A stretch of DNA of 64,000 nt. Origin: Sphagnum compactum (Eukaryota > Bryophyta > Sphagnopsida > Sphagnales). Shown here piece by piece: positions 12,301 to 24,883 of the stretch. Within the stretch, counting starts at the first letter, position 1. Each line of letters starts with the position of its first letter. The position numbers and the translations under genes are program-made. The DNA lies in contig OZ234495.1 in the NCBI GenBank assembly GCA_965153455.1, positions 17,480,875 to 17,544,874 of the forward strand. The letters are read 5' to 3'. The notes under the pieces were generated by a model. That model saw nothing but the letters and a program-made list of their open reading frames with translations. It had not been told where the DNA came from and ran no database searches.

Positions 12301-15300
12301 CAAAAAAAAATACCATAGTAACCTAGCAAGTTCAACACTAAATATTATGACCAAAAAAATAATTCAGGACTTTTGAGAAATTCTTAAGGTATATTTCACA
12401 AATCAAAATACACCTTAAATTTTTTTTAATTATTATGCCAAATTATTAGGAGAAAATATATTAAAATTCGGCACAATGTGCCAAACCTTCTAGGCTACTA
12501 CGATAATCAACGAATGTGATATCCGAAGGGAAATACATTTAAGAGACAAACGAAATGAAACAAAAATTGAAGTAATTGTAATCAAATTCAATGAAAGGCA
12601 CAAAACAAAAACTATGTTTTTAATTAAATGATGACACTAAATAAATTTAAAAACTTGATATAATTCAAAAATTGTATTTGAATTTACAACCAAATTTAAT
12701 ATTTCATATTTGAATTATGGAAATATATATTGAGAATTGATCTAATGTATTTTGATTATTTTACACAATTCAATGTAATTTTGAAACTAACAAGTGAATT
12801 AAACTAATTAATGAATGAAATACTTGTCAAAATTGTGAAAAGCAATTGAAATAATTTTCATTGTGAAACTATATAATTGCATTATTTTCATAAAAGATAT
12901 TGCATTTGAATTTTGAAATAAGTTTTCTAACTAAACTTTGAAATAAGTCTTTAAACTTGAAATTACAAAATTAAATTATGAACCTTAAAACATGCAATTA
13001 ATTATATAAGTTCACATGTGATATTCATTTCATTGTGAAATTTAAGAAAGAAATTCATTTAATTAAAATATTATAATTAAATATATGGAATTTTTAATGG
13101 AATTAATGTATTTTTTTATATTTGGAATTAAAGACCTTATGGTATAATAAATAAATAAATAAATTTGAATATTATATCCAACTAAAAAAATGGTTGAATT
13201 TAGAACGCAAATCAAAACTAAAATGTCAACTAAATACATAATTTTAATGCAATGTCTATACATTTTAAAATTAAAATACATTAATGTAAATTGCAAAATT
13301 GAATAGTTTGATTTGCACACAAGATTCCAATTTTATTGTTTGACTTTCAAATTCAAATTCATTATTTGATTTAGCCACCCCTTCATTAAAAGATATAAAT
13401 TATAAATAAAATCATCATTTGTTATTTAAATTCCATTTAATGTTTTTCAACTTCAATTGAACTAGTCGCAAAATTGTTTAATGATTTCATTAAATAATTA
13501 CCATTTTAAATTAATGTTTGTTTATGATAATGTCATTTTACTTGACAAATTGAAAATTTACGCTAAACATTATTTTAGGTAAAAGGATAGTTTATTATGC
13601 CCATTTCTAGTGTTGAATAAAAAGTCCAAAAAAAAGCAAATCTTTTACCTTGCCTTCATTTAATGGTGTAGACAAAAATTCTTGAATATAAATATGACAT
13701 GTTCATCCTCTTTGATGAATTTAACTATGACTTGATAAACCTTTATTTGTGCATTATGTCCTTTATTTAACATTCTTTTAATATTTGTCATGCAAATAAA
13801 TCATGGCCACATTGACCTAATAAAGTTTTGGTTTATTCCTTAGTTGAAAAAATATATATGGTAAAATTCACCTTTCATTTTTTCAATTTTGTTCTTGATT
13901 TATATTTTTTCTTATGATATTCGTTAGACAAGTGATGACGACTTGCTTGGTGCAAATATTTATTCCATGTTAAAATGACATGATTTTTCAAGGTGCTTCC
14001 ACATTTTTTATGTAAATTAAACATGTTAACAAAAGTAACATCAATCCATGACTTTCTTATATTGTTTGTTTCAACATTCCAAACTTATTTTTCTTGCAAT
14101 TGTGTTTTTATAACCAATTATGGTGTTAGTTGAAATATAACAACCATTGATAAAAAAATTGCTTCCACAATTGAAGAAGTCGTCATCAATTCCATTTCAA
14201 TGGCATAAGGAGAATGCACATTTTTGTCCATCAAATGAATGGACTTGCAATCCATCCTCTACAATGCGATAAACAAATCACACCCAAAATGGAAAATTAG
14301 AAATAAAATTCATTTGTAACAAATGGAAATGCCTTAATAGATGTATGCAAGGAAAAAAATAACAATATAACATTCATACACATGCATATAGACAAACAAA
14401 TAAAGAAATAAATTAATCAAAATTTGACCAAAAAAATTTGTGATGTGTTCTTGAATGTTTTTGGAATATTTAAAACCAATGGAACTTTTAAAGCCCACCA
14501 AAGTTAGTAAAAAAAAAAAAATCAATTTGTTGAAACCTTATTAACATGTTCCTTTTCAATAATCTCATTATTTTGATGTTTTTTATATATTGGTGTGTTA
14601 AATGAAGGCTAATGCAAGGTTTAATTCTTTTTTAACATGTAAGAGACAATATTTTATGTTTAAAAACATTCTAATATTTGTATCATTCTTACATTATTGA
14701 TACAATTTAAGAGGCTTGAGGTCAATTATTTTAACTTAGAGTGAATAGCCTAAAATACTCAAAAATAGCCTAGGGTACAATAATTGAAAATAACACAGGG
14801 TAAAATATTTGAAAATAATCGAGAATAATAGAGGATAAAATAATGTAAAATAACCTAGGATAAAATAACATAGAATAGTTTAAGATATTTCAAATAGCAA
14901 CATGAAAAAAATCTTATTTATTATAGTGAACTACTTCAATTAATAATATATTATGTCAACCATAATGAAACATGATGATTACATAATGATTTTAAAATGA
15001 CATAACTTTAAGCAAGGTAAAATGATTAAGGTGGGATGAATATATTTCATTTTTAAGGTCCATAATGATTTAAGTTAATCAATTGCACCCCATTTTTGTA
15101 CTAATGAAAATAATTTTATTAACCAAAAGGGACGAGTTAAAAAGTTTTGCAACAATTATAGACCTTTTAATCAACAAACTAGGCGCAATCCTACCCATTA
15201 CCCTTATTGAAAATGTTTTACCACAATTGGGCAAATCAATTATTGTTATTTGCATTGGATTTACGATCTGTTTTGGGAAAATTAGAATGCCTTTGGGTCA

Positions 15301-15960
15301 TTTAGTTGATGTTGCTAGGATTAAACCTCACCAAAGCAAAGTGGTAGCAATACAAGGCTTTTAAATTTTTGCCACACCGACAAATGTGAAGGCATCCTAG
15401 GGATTGATAGGCTAGTAGTATTACATGAACTTTATCAAGGGTTATTCAAATATAACCAATCTTTTATTTGAATTCATGAGAACATTCTTTTGTTTGGAGT
15501 AAAGCAAAAATGAAAAATGAAAAATTCATCCTATTTATTTGTGCATCATACGTGTTTTGAATGCACAACATCCCATGTACCAAAGAGTATAAACATGTGA
15601 AATAATGACTTTCGCACGATTTCCATTACCAAATCATGGGATGAGAAGTTTGTGATGTATACATACCAATGTTGACTCCCTAAAATAAGGCTTAACCCTA
15701 CGGTTGTGCCTTTGGAAGATGAAATTTTTTTTGGTTGAGGTTCCAGATTTGAAGATGATGGCATTTGAAGGTGATGGCAATGTCCATTGTTGGAAGAGAG
15801 ATGGAATGGTGTGAGATGACATGTGATGATCAGATTTCCAACAAACATTGCAAGTGCATGCAAATTGTTGTTTCAATATAAACCACTAGAGACTTTGTGA
15901 TTCGAAGACGAATTCCAAGCATCTAAGCTAAGCTAAGTGGACTGGCATTATGTAGTCAAG
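12300..15960. other. AT-rich intergenic sequence, no supported gene
   Basis: Strongly AT-rich, dominated by attt/aaat words. Open frames here (for example 13063-13320 minus, 14334-14525 minus, 15083-15364 plus) are short, low-complexity and match no family I recognise. At 14735-14890 a degenerate repeat of about 18-25 bp recurs (variants of aataacctaggataaaat). I see no RNA gene or regulatory element. Confidence 0.6.
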
Positions 15961-15961
15961 T

Positions 15962-16886
15962 ATGGAGGAGCTGCATAACATTCCAATGTGTGAGTTTTAT
16001 TACAGGGTGGCTCCAGACACCATTGGCCAATTACTAGAATCCAAGAGAAGAAACAAGTATCTCCTGGTTGCGATAGATTGCTACTCTAAATCGGTGGAAG
16101 CAAAAGCAGTGGCAAACCATGATGTTGCTACTGCTGTAGAATTGCTAGAGTCTCAAGTGATATGTAGACATGGGGTTCATAAGTATTTGTTGACGGATAA
16201 TCGGTTTGAGCAGGCTGGAGAATTTTCTGCTCTATTTGAAGACTAAGGAATAATGCAGCAACGTACCTCAACTTCAGATCCCCAGTGTAATGGGATGGCT
16301 GTAAGACTATTCAAGACAATCAAGCATGAATTGATGGTGGTGACACCAGTCCTCAAACATGAAAAAAGTTGGGGTTTGCAACTACCTTGCATCCTCTTTG
16401 GTTATTGATGTGGAGTACAGGATAGCACAAAGTTTTCAGCATTCATGATTTTGACAGGAAGGACTCCTAGGCTGACTGTAGACAACAAGCTTGCTGAATT
16501 GTGTGAGCCCACAGTTGATGACCAGAGTGCTGATCAAATTGCTGAACAGATGGTGGTACAAGCTTAATTTGATCTCAAGCATTCATGTTGCTGTTCTTAC
16601 CATTGTTGCGGAGGCCAAGAAGAAGCAAAAGCATGCATCTGTGGTCCACAAAGGGAAGCAATTCTTTGAGGGATTGCAGGTGGGTAGTGTGGTGAAGATG
16701 AGACATCCTGGAAAAAAGAAGGGCTTGGAATTATCATGGGAAGGCCCCTACAAAGTTCTGAGATACAAAGATGAACAAGGCTTCTTGGAATTTGATGGAT
16801 GCCAGGTATGTTTGCTGCAAGATGATGATGAACAAGTCTGGAAGTGGCCCAGGAGGGATCTGGAGGTCTTGCAATCTACAGCCTGA
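15962..16886 (+). pseudogene. Ty3/gypsy retrotransposon integrase fragment, inactive
   Basis: The start reads as an integrase core: YLLVAIDCYSKSVEAKAV carries the first catalytic Asp and KYLLTDNRFEQAGEF the second (the family normally has TDNG here). The third motif, normally PQGNGxAE, reads DPQCNGMAVRLF, so the catalytic Glu is replaced by Val. In-frame stops occur near 16243 and 16405. The tail around 16695-16875 (WEGPYKVLRYKDEQGFLE...) resembles the C-terminal part of gypsy integrases. Gag, protease and reverse transcriptase are not visible upstream. This is a truncated, mutated remnant. Confidence 0.8.
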
Positions 16887-16889
16887 GCT

Positions 16890-19810
16890 GGATTTGGGAG
16901 GACCCAAATTTTATACATCAGGGAGGGGGTACATAATGTAATGGAAAAACATGGATGAGAGGAAATTTTGAGATCTACTGCTGTTCTAGGGGTTGATTGA
17001 TTTGCCACTGGTTCCTTCTAAATAAAAAGCATTTCTGGTGAATTTTATTTGGATACTGAGGAATGTCAATTTAGCAGCACCGAAATTCTGCATGGTAGTA
17101 TGTATGTAATTAGTGCTGCCTTCTGGACTGTTTTTTCGGCCAGTTTGAAACTTTGGTGATGGTGAAAAAGATTGAGGATCATGTGTAACAGGCAGGAGAA
17201 GGCGGGATCTCAACATGCTCCTAGCATTTTAAAAGAATGGGTATTCTGATCAGAAGTAAAGAGTGCATGGAATTTTTTTTGAAAGAGGATGCATAGTTGT
17301 AAATTTGAGTAAGGGAGCGAAGATACATTTTTTCTCAGGTACTATGGCAGAAAGGCACATGTGTGTATGTGTGAGAAGAGAATCTGCATTGTGTGAAGAA
17401 AGTTGTGTGAGCATGTCAATGTTCTGATCTAATTTTGGAGTTCACAATTTCATTTTTGCTGTGCATCTATGAACCCAAGATGGTTGCAGGTTGATCTGTC
17501 CATTTAGGAGCTTTTCAATGTATCTCTGGTTATGGGCCAGGTGTTCTCAATGGAATAGTTGTTTCTCTCCCTAGAGCCATTGGAAGAAGAGATTGTAGGG
17601 CCGGTGATACTGGATCTGTGAGTTTCCAACCTCCCCCAATTTTGGGTTACAGGGGGTCAAAGCCCAAGGGAAAAAAAATAGTCCATAGTAAACAAGAAAA
17701 TCCCCACTAGGCCTAAAGAAACCACAAAATACAATGTGACATGAACCCACTGGTATTTGTGCTGAGCCAATGCCAGTTCTCACCCCCTTCAGTGATACCT
17801 GCCCAACAGTGGTAGTACCCTTATTAATGTGAGGTGGAAGTAGGAGATTTTGCAGGATAGGTTATCAAGGAGGAACTGAGTCATACCTTGGGTGCTGGGT
17901 CACCTTCAGTGCTGTGGCTGAGCCCTAGTTGCTGGCTGCTGCTGGTGCCGTGAAGTGTGGTAGCTAACCTACTCTGCTGAGGCTGAGATGTCTCACATTG
18001 AGTCTGTGGCTGCTGACAGCAATGGCACAGATCTTCACCTTGTGGAAGCAATTTTCTGGGTTGCTTTGTTATCCTTGTTGTCCCCTACATCCCATTGCTT
18101 CCACACCCTCTCAAAGATCCTTCATCATCACAAATTAGGAAAAAACCCTGAACCCGATCTTTTTGCAACACATCAAGGCACCTATAATATGCAGTAAAAA
18201 ATGCCCACCAGGAAGGAACTCTCGCAATATCAGTAATCGTCACACTAGATGCAAGGAGAAACTCAACACCACCAGGTGAGATGTTGGGTCAGATTTTGCT
18301 AACTAAGTTTATAACTGACAAACAAAACCCATCAGCCAGCAAATGCAACTAAACGCTCACAACCCTAAACCCTAAATCCAAGTCCAAAATCAAGAAAGCG
18401 CACTGGTCAAAATCCTACCCAGCAAAACTGGTGGCAGACAAGCTTCAGGGATGAACAAGGACAAAAGGTAAGGAGGTTGATATAGGGACTTCGTATGGTA
18501 AGCAAGCTGCTTTCCTTGTTTTCCTTCCTGCTGCAATTTAGTCATGGGTGTGGCAGTGAATGCTCCTGATTTCTTCAGTGATGTGCTGATGATTGTTTTG
18601 CACAAGGGAGCTTGAGGTAATGACAGTTTCTTATTCTTGTGTGGTCATCAGGTACTTCTGAGCTTCTGTGAAGTTATTGCATGCTCATGAATCTTTGAGT
18701 TGTCAATAGAAGGAAATCAGCAGAAACTATAGAGCAACCTTGGGGTTTTCCCAAACTCCAAGGTGAAATGATACTTGAGACAGCAGAACATTGTCTTGCT
18801 TTTTCAGAGAGTTTCTGTCACATTTGTTTTGCTTGTACCTGTGAACAAGTAACACGAAGTTTTCTTTGTCATATTTGTTTCACGTGTACCTGTGAACAAG
18901 TGACATGAAGTTCTTACAACTTCTGGTTTGCTTCTGAGATTTGCCATAGCTCGATACATGGTGTACCTCCAGAGCTTATGAAATCAAATCTTCATGACTG
19001 CAACAGAATACCACAAACTCTGCTCTATGGTTCAAGAGAGTTGCTGAACATAGGGACTGAGATAACGATTCTTCTGAAAGGGAGCAAGATGCCTGACCTG
19101 CAAATTCAAAGCTACAATATCAGTTTCAAGGTGTGGGCACCAGGTTGTGTTCATCAAAAGTTCAAGCTCACTTGAAGAGTCAAAACCACAGAATAGCCAA
19201 GTGAAGCTGACGGCAGCAACTACTGAGGCAGTGGAACTGGCCCCCACAGCTTTAAAGTCTTTGTCAACGAAATCTCTGAGGAAACCTCCTTATGTTAAAG
19301 AAAGTAGCAACCACCCGCATTCAAATGTTCAGACTTTGTGGATGAAAGCCATAGATCTGACACATCTACTTAAGAAGAAAATGATCAAGATATCAAAGAA
19401 AAAGAAGAAGAAGAAGAAGTAAAAGACTTGACCAGAGTGGGTTGCAGATTCACCCAGGCAAGGACAAGGACCAAGGTTACATGATTCAGTACATACACTG
19501 CAGAAAGTACTGACAACACAACTGGAGAACTCTTTTCCGATTCTCTGGATGTGCATGAAAATTTGCTTATGGGTCTGAAAATTTCCACCCTTCAGTAATT
19601 TTCTTCTTCTCAGTTCTTCAATCCTTATCTGGAATTCTTTCTTGACTTCAAGCAGAATTTTTGAACCTTGTTCTCTCGATTTCCTAATTGGTGATGCTGC
19701 CCCACAGAAATCTTGAATAGCTGTGTATACCTGTGTTTTGAATGAGACAAGATTTGCAGCCTTCATACCAGAGTTGACTTGAATTGTGATGTTCTTCATG
19801 GTTCTTGGTG
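16890..19810. other. Region without a supported gene; possible LTR remnant and a small tandem duplication
   Basis: A purine-rich tract cagggagggggt (about 16919-16930), directly after the integrase relic, is where a polypurine tract and 3' LTR would be expected, but no matching 5' LTR is present. At 18817-18914 a unit of about 50 bp is duplicated (shared core gtacctgtgaacaagt). A telo-box doublet lies at 18361-18376 and an (AAG)n run near 19396-19420. The frames at 18978-19175 and 19147-19422 are not recognised. Part of this may have been upstream exons of the decayed kinase-like gene that follows. Confidence 0.5.
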
Positions 19811-21633
19811 CAGGGGACATAGAGAGTGTAAGAAACATATTCCATTATCTGGCTTTTTGGTCATTTGACATTGCTGGACTCCAGGAGACTGTCTATCAAG
19901 TCGGGAGAGCTGTGAAGCTCACACAATTGCTACTGTTAATTTCAGTCCCACAATCATTACTGCTGCATCACCCAATTGCAGTTCAAGATGGTTTGACCTC
20001 TCTTGGCTCCAACAGTACAAAACAAAGCTCTCAGTGGATGGTTGAAGTACCCAGAGTTGGTGGCAGACAACAGTTGTGCAGAATGTTTGTCAGATCTCCC
20101 AATAGACAAGTTACACAGAATGTTGCAATGACTCAAAAGCACACCCTCAATGCAACAATACTCTTAGGACCTTCCCCTAAGGGAACGAATACACAAGTGA
20201 TGATGGTCACCTTACCATCAAAAGCTGCAGATGATGACAGGCTTACTCAGAGCCTCCTTGTAGCAGGCATGAATGTAGCTAGAGTGTGAATTGTGCACAT
20301 GATCATCCCGAGATATGGAGGAAAATGATTCACACAAAGTGTGTTTCTTCTTTCAGCTGTTAGAGATCCCATGTTGAGTTCTGATGGATGTGGCAGGCCC
20401 AAAGAAGGTCCACACACAGCCACCCTTGAAAACAGGCCATGCTGAACATTGTGAAAATCAGACCAGCTGAAGACAGTATAGGAAATGTCATCACTCCTGC
20501 TCATGTGTGGCGGTTGTCAAGTGCGGTGGCTGTGCCACAAAACCCTCAAGGGTGCAGAGTTTTTATTCCTGTGTTATCAAAGGACTAAAAAAGTTGAAGA
20601 AGCTTTTACCTGGTGATGTGTTGAAGTTTTAAGGTCAGGAGAAGGTCTCATGCGTTTCATAACCTTGTTGACAAGGGCTCAGAAACTGGAGTCTGGGCTG
20701 AACGCTGTAAAACCACACACCTGGAGTCATCAGGAGCTGAATTTCTTGTTGTTTCTCACCATGCCCAGATGTAAAGGGGAAAAAGTTCATATGGCACCCG
20801 AGTTCCAGAAACTGAAGAAGCAAGTGGTTGTCTTGAAAACGGGCGACACTCCTCTTGTGCTTGCAAGAGAATCAATCTGTGAGGGCCCTGCCCTCCTCAC
20901 AGACGAAACTGGCAAGATCATAACCCTTACAATGATGACATGCACAACACCCATACAACCATGAACTGTTTGACAATGCTAAGAGTTGGTGATGAACCCT
21001 TGCAGTTTGGTGCTCGAAAAATTTGAAGAAGGTGTCATTCCCTTCCAGTGTCTCTCCTTTCCACATCCATGTTGACATAATTACAGATGCTGGAGGTCAC
21101 AAGGGGACAAAAAATTGAGGGGAGAGAAAGCAAATCGACTTAACTGGCAGGCAGAGAGCAGCAGCTTGCTTGTTTCTGGACTTACAACAACAGCAAAGGA
21201 TGCTGAAGATCTGGATGTTGTGGCTGCCAATTGCAGATATGATGGCAGCTCTGCCATTTATCAACAGATCCACTGATGTCAAATCTGTGTAAGAAAGAGA
21301 AGCTAAGGACAAGAGGAGTTGCACATCATGGGATTGTACTGAAGAAGATTGAGACAGGGTTAGAGTTTCAAGAAAAAAACAGCCGTAGTGTTCCAAGCTA
21401 TCGAGACAAGGAATCCTGTTGGTGTGATGGTTGCACGAGGTGACATTGTGCTGGGCTGCAGAGTGTGAGTGGCAGAAGAGACTTGCTGAAATGCAGGACC
21501 AGATTTGGCTGATTTGTGAAGAAGCTTCACATATCTCCACAATTTGGGCAACACAAGTGCTATAAGGCTTGACAAAATCTGGCTTGCCTTCTCGACAAGA
21601 AATCACTGATGCTGCATCTGCTTCAATGTGAAG

Positions 21634-21635
<2 letters not shown>
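19811..21635 (+). pseudogene. Decayed pyruvate-kinase-like gene (atypical plant pyruvate kinase family, like Arabidopsis At3g49160)
   Basis: Blocks occur in the right order in all three frames: NIFHYLAFWSFDIAGLQ (near 19830), ATILLGPSPKGTNTQVMMVT and LLVAGMNVARV (20145-20289), NCAHDHPEIWRKMI (20289-20330), VLMDVAGPKKVHT (20380), VVLKTGDTPLVLA (about 20830), LTTTAKDAEDLDVVAANC (21180-21235), GIVLKKIETG (about 21332), NPVGVMVARGDI (21413-21448), and EASHISTIWATQVL then GLTKSGLPSRQEITDAA (21523-21620). Pyruvate kinases convert PEP and ADP to pyruvate and ATP; MVARGD is the active-site region. Damage: a two-base gain (gtgtg) breaks the frame at about 20289, a TGA directly precedes VLMD, and a TAA follows ATQVL. 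Family assignment is from remembered motifs. Sequencing error cannot explain this many lesions. Confidence 0.75.

Positions 21636-21638
<3 letters not shown>

Positions 21639-21669
<31 letters not shown>
21639..21669. repeat. (CT)n microsatellite in the 5' flank of the ARM-repeat gene
   Basis: About 15 CT units. A (GA)n run follows at 22012-22032, just before the ATG at 22054. A third (CT)n run at 56590-56613 precedes the P-loop gene ATG by about 20 bases. Pyrimidine-rich dinucleotide tracts near transcription starts are common in plant promoters and 5' UTRs. Confidence 0.85.
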
Positions 21670-21671
<2 letters not shown>

Positions 21672-22053
21672 GTTCTCTTGCACTCGCCGAAGAACAAGGT
21701 TGCAGAAATAACACTCCTCGCTGCAAAACACGTGATCCTTGGAAGATGTGCGTCTTTCAGAAACCCGAGAAAAAGATCTCACTGCCACTGCCGGTGTGGG
21801 TCCGGATTGCGTACAGGAATCGATCGCCAAAGCAAAGCAAAGCGTCGATAATGAGTTTGCTCTCTAGGTAATCTCTTTCCTCTTTCTTCCACAAAATCGA
21901 CCAGAAAGCAAGCAACAAGATTACGCTAATCGGACACGCCGCGGCCGGCACGAAAACTCTTCTATCAACTCTCAAGTCTGCGCACGGCGGAGCCTCAGAG
22001 TACAGACAGAAGAGAGAGAGAGAGAGAGAGAGCGCAGGCTTGACATCATCATC

Positions 22054-24883
22054 ATGGCTTCTGGGCGGATTGCACAGGCACTTCTCAGAGCACGCGTCCA
22101 TTCTCGCATGCTGGTATGTGTCCATTGCCGCTCTCATCTTCTCTCGCTGATGACAGCTGTTTTGTTCTGCCATTTTTCTTTTCCGCTCATGCATCTCATG
22201 CTAGAATGCACATGGCTATGGACAGGGAGAAGGATGTAGACGGAGCATACAACAGCAGCACAGACATGGGACTGTTTTGCAGCTAAAACAATTAGGAGGA
22301 GGAACAAGGCGTGTTGGAGCTCTTCCATGGCTCAGAGGATTCTCCTCAAGTGCATCTTCTTCTTCTTCTGCCACTACTACTGATGGTACATAATTTGTGA
22401 TCAACACTCTCTGTGTCTTTTGTCTTCTGCCTGTATCTCTCAGAGCAGCAGCTGCTCCCGTGAATTAGGGCTTGAGTTTTTTCAATTGGAGACGAAGAAG
22501 CAGTTGCCTGTCTCTTACAAAGTGGATTTTGGGAGGAGCTTGCAAGAAGATATTTTACATTTCCATTGGCACCATTGGCATCTTCTCTCTGCTTGCTCAA
22601 ACTTGCGATCAATAGTTTTGCAACCAGAAACACAGTGGAGAATAATGTGAGGATTAGGGTTTAGATTTTCACTTGGGGAAGAAGCAGTTTCCTGTCTCAT
22701 ACAAACTGGATTGTGGGAGTTTGCAATGGAGATCTTACATTTCCATTGGCATCATTGGCATCTTCTCTCTGCTTGCTCAAACTTGGGATCAATAGTTTTG
22801 CAAAACAGAAAGCACAGTGAAGAATAATGTGAGGGCATCATCATCAAGGTTTGCTTTTCAGGAGTATTGCAAAATTCACTCAGATCCACCATCACTCATG
22901 GTTTGTTGATCCCGTTTCTTGCTTACTTGCTCCATCCATGATGTCTTGTCACAGGTGGGCAGGCAGAGGCGGCACCGGCACTGGATGAGCCTGAAGCTGT
23001 GCAAGAAAGGCGGGGCACCTGGGTGATCAAAGGACTTGTTCTGGCAATGTTGACTTACATCGGCATGAATGTTGTACCTTTGATGGGTATGTAGTACTAC
23101 TACTTTTTCACATGCAGCTTCTGTAATAAGAAAACCCCTAGCCAGCCCCTCCCTCCCTCCCTGTTTGCGACTAGCAGCAATCTACACAGATGGCTCTTTT
23201 TGCAAGCACTTATGCCAAACATGAACTCCATTTTGCAATGCTGTCAATCTTGAGAACGGTAACCACAGTAGAGAAATGTTGTTGTTGTTGTAGTATTTTC
23301 AGAGTTTTAGGCTCCACCAAAAATGCTCAAAGAGTTCTGCAACACTTAGCAGAAGGTACAGTGCTTGAAGAACGGTTGGTGTAAGAAGACCAAACTATAA
23401 TAGAAGAGAAATTTTTCTACTACTTGAGCAAATAGCAGGATGATCTATGTAGCTTGCACTCCATCCAGCCTTGCATCATCAATTGTAGAGAGCTGTACAA
23501 TTGAAGATCTTTGTTACAATCATTTGAAGACAAGTTCTGAAAGCACGTCATTCTCTCTGCTGTTATGGAGAACCATCTCTATTTACATCATGGGCTATTT
23601 GGTTATTCACTGTACAGGTGAGAGCATGGTGCGGCAGTCACTGGCACTAGTGCGAGTGAAGGACCCGTTTTTCAAACGTAGTGGTGCTTCTCGGTTGTCC
23701 CAAATTGCAACAGATGGTGTGTTGTACTTTTACCCATAGATTACTACTGCTGTTTTCCATACTGCTCCATTTTGCAACTTCCTCATGTTAAACTTACCAC
23801 AGTTGAGAGACAGGCTGCTACAAAATACATTAGCTTTGGTATGTACTGTATTACATACTCATCTGCACCTACTGTCAGGAGCCGATGACTTCAGTGGGTG
23901 GCAGCTTGTCACTGCTATTTGTGATGTAGGTGATGGTCTGACACTTTGTGAGCAACTCTCATAAGGTTATGACTGCACTCATTGTCAAGTTACCTTCAAA
24001 TCGGTCGTAGTTGAGACTTATCTTCATTTTCATAGATAATGTGTTGTGATGCCCATAAATTGTGGTAGGAATCTGTAGGAAATTGCCTACAACCAAATGA
24101 AATGGCATATGTGGAGTGTTGCCTCTTCATGTTTTCATTTCCACAATTTTGGAAGCGGGTCAAAATACTTCTTGTATACTGCTGAAAATGATATGGGTGC
24201 AGACACAAAGAGGAAGAAGATCGTGGATGCTGGAGGTATAGCTGCTCTTCTGGGGATGCTTGAGACTGCTTTTGATGATGACACTCGACGTGAAGCTGTA
24301 AAAGCCCTTGCATCCCTCTCACCTTATGGTATGTGACTTTGAGCAACCATGCAAATTGTGGACTAAGATTTCACTTTCAGCTGAAGCAGTGGTGTGTACC
24401 AACATCTAAAGCAGCAACAGTAACTGGAAAGGGTTGACAATGACCAGCATATACAATCTGATCCAAAACAGTTGGCCCTAATTGCAACAAAAAGCACATC
24501 CTTGAAATTAGATTGTTCTTCTCAGGCTTTGCATTGTTAGTTATTTTCATCTTCTTGATATGTGGTTTTCCTTTCTGTGTGAAGATAGCTCATAGAGCTT
24601 TGCTTCTGATGTAAGCCTTGTAGGAGTCAGGTTTGGAGATTAATTTACTTTTCTGCTTTCAAAGGGTCACTCTTTTGTTGGGGAGTAAGTTAATGCATTT
24701 GCTCTGGATTGTGCATCTGGTATATTGAATTTTGCAGGTGGTGCAGTAGAAGCAATGCATGAGGCAGGAGGACAATTTGTGCTGAAGACATGTGCAGCTT
24801 CAATGTCAGATACTGACACACAAGAATGCATAGCAATTCTGCTTGAGAAGCTAAAGCAATGGAAGGCCAACAATTCAACATAA
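22054..24883 (+). CDS. Probable mitochondrial ARM-repeat membrane protein (264 aa)
   Basis: Seven exons join in phase: 22054-22113, 22205-22385, 22955-23086, 23618-23716, 23879-23929, 24203-24328, 24738-24883 (795 nt, stop TAA). Residues 1-80 are rich in Arg, Ser and Gln with almost no acidic residues (MASGRIAQALLRARVHSRML, GFSSSASSSSS), as in a mitochondrial presequence. One hydrophobic segment follows at about residues 103-123 (KGLVLAMLTYIGMNVVPLM). The C-terminal half has armadillo-like helices: KKIVDAGGIAALLGML, then RREAVKALASLSPYGGAVEAM. It ends KLKQWKANNST. This suggests an inner-membrane-anchored adaptor, but no catalytic motif is visible and I do not recognise a specific function. 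Donor choice at 23929 (gtgatg) is set by phase. The gene starts about 420 bp after the decayed kinase-like gene, on the same strand. Confidence 0.8.
22488..22836. repeat. Two-copy tandem duplication (~180 bp) in intron 2 of the ARM-repeat gene
   Basis: Copies at about 22488-22655 and 22676-22836 share long blocks such as catcttctctctgcttgctc and gatcaatagttttgcaa. Between them lies gattagggtttagatt, a telo-box. Divergence is low, with a few substitutions and short deletions. Confidence 0.85.

Noticed and set aside
16919-17300. Complete LTR retrotransposon
   Set aside because: Only an integrase relic and a purine tract are visible. There is no second LTR, primer binding site or reverse transcriptase.
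19329-19838. 169-aa minus-strand ORF
   Set aside because: Contains a homopolymer-like stretch from the (AAG)n run and no recognisable domain; its end overlaps the kinase-like pseudogene on the other strand.
21097-21726. 209-aa minus-strand ORF
   Set aside because: It is the antisense shadow of the decayed pyruvate-kinase-like gene and includes a translated (CT)n tract.
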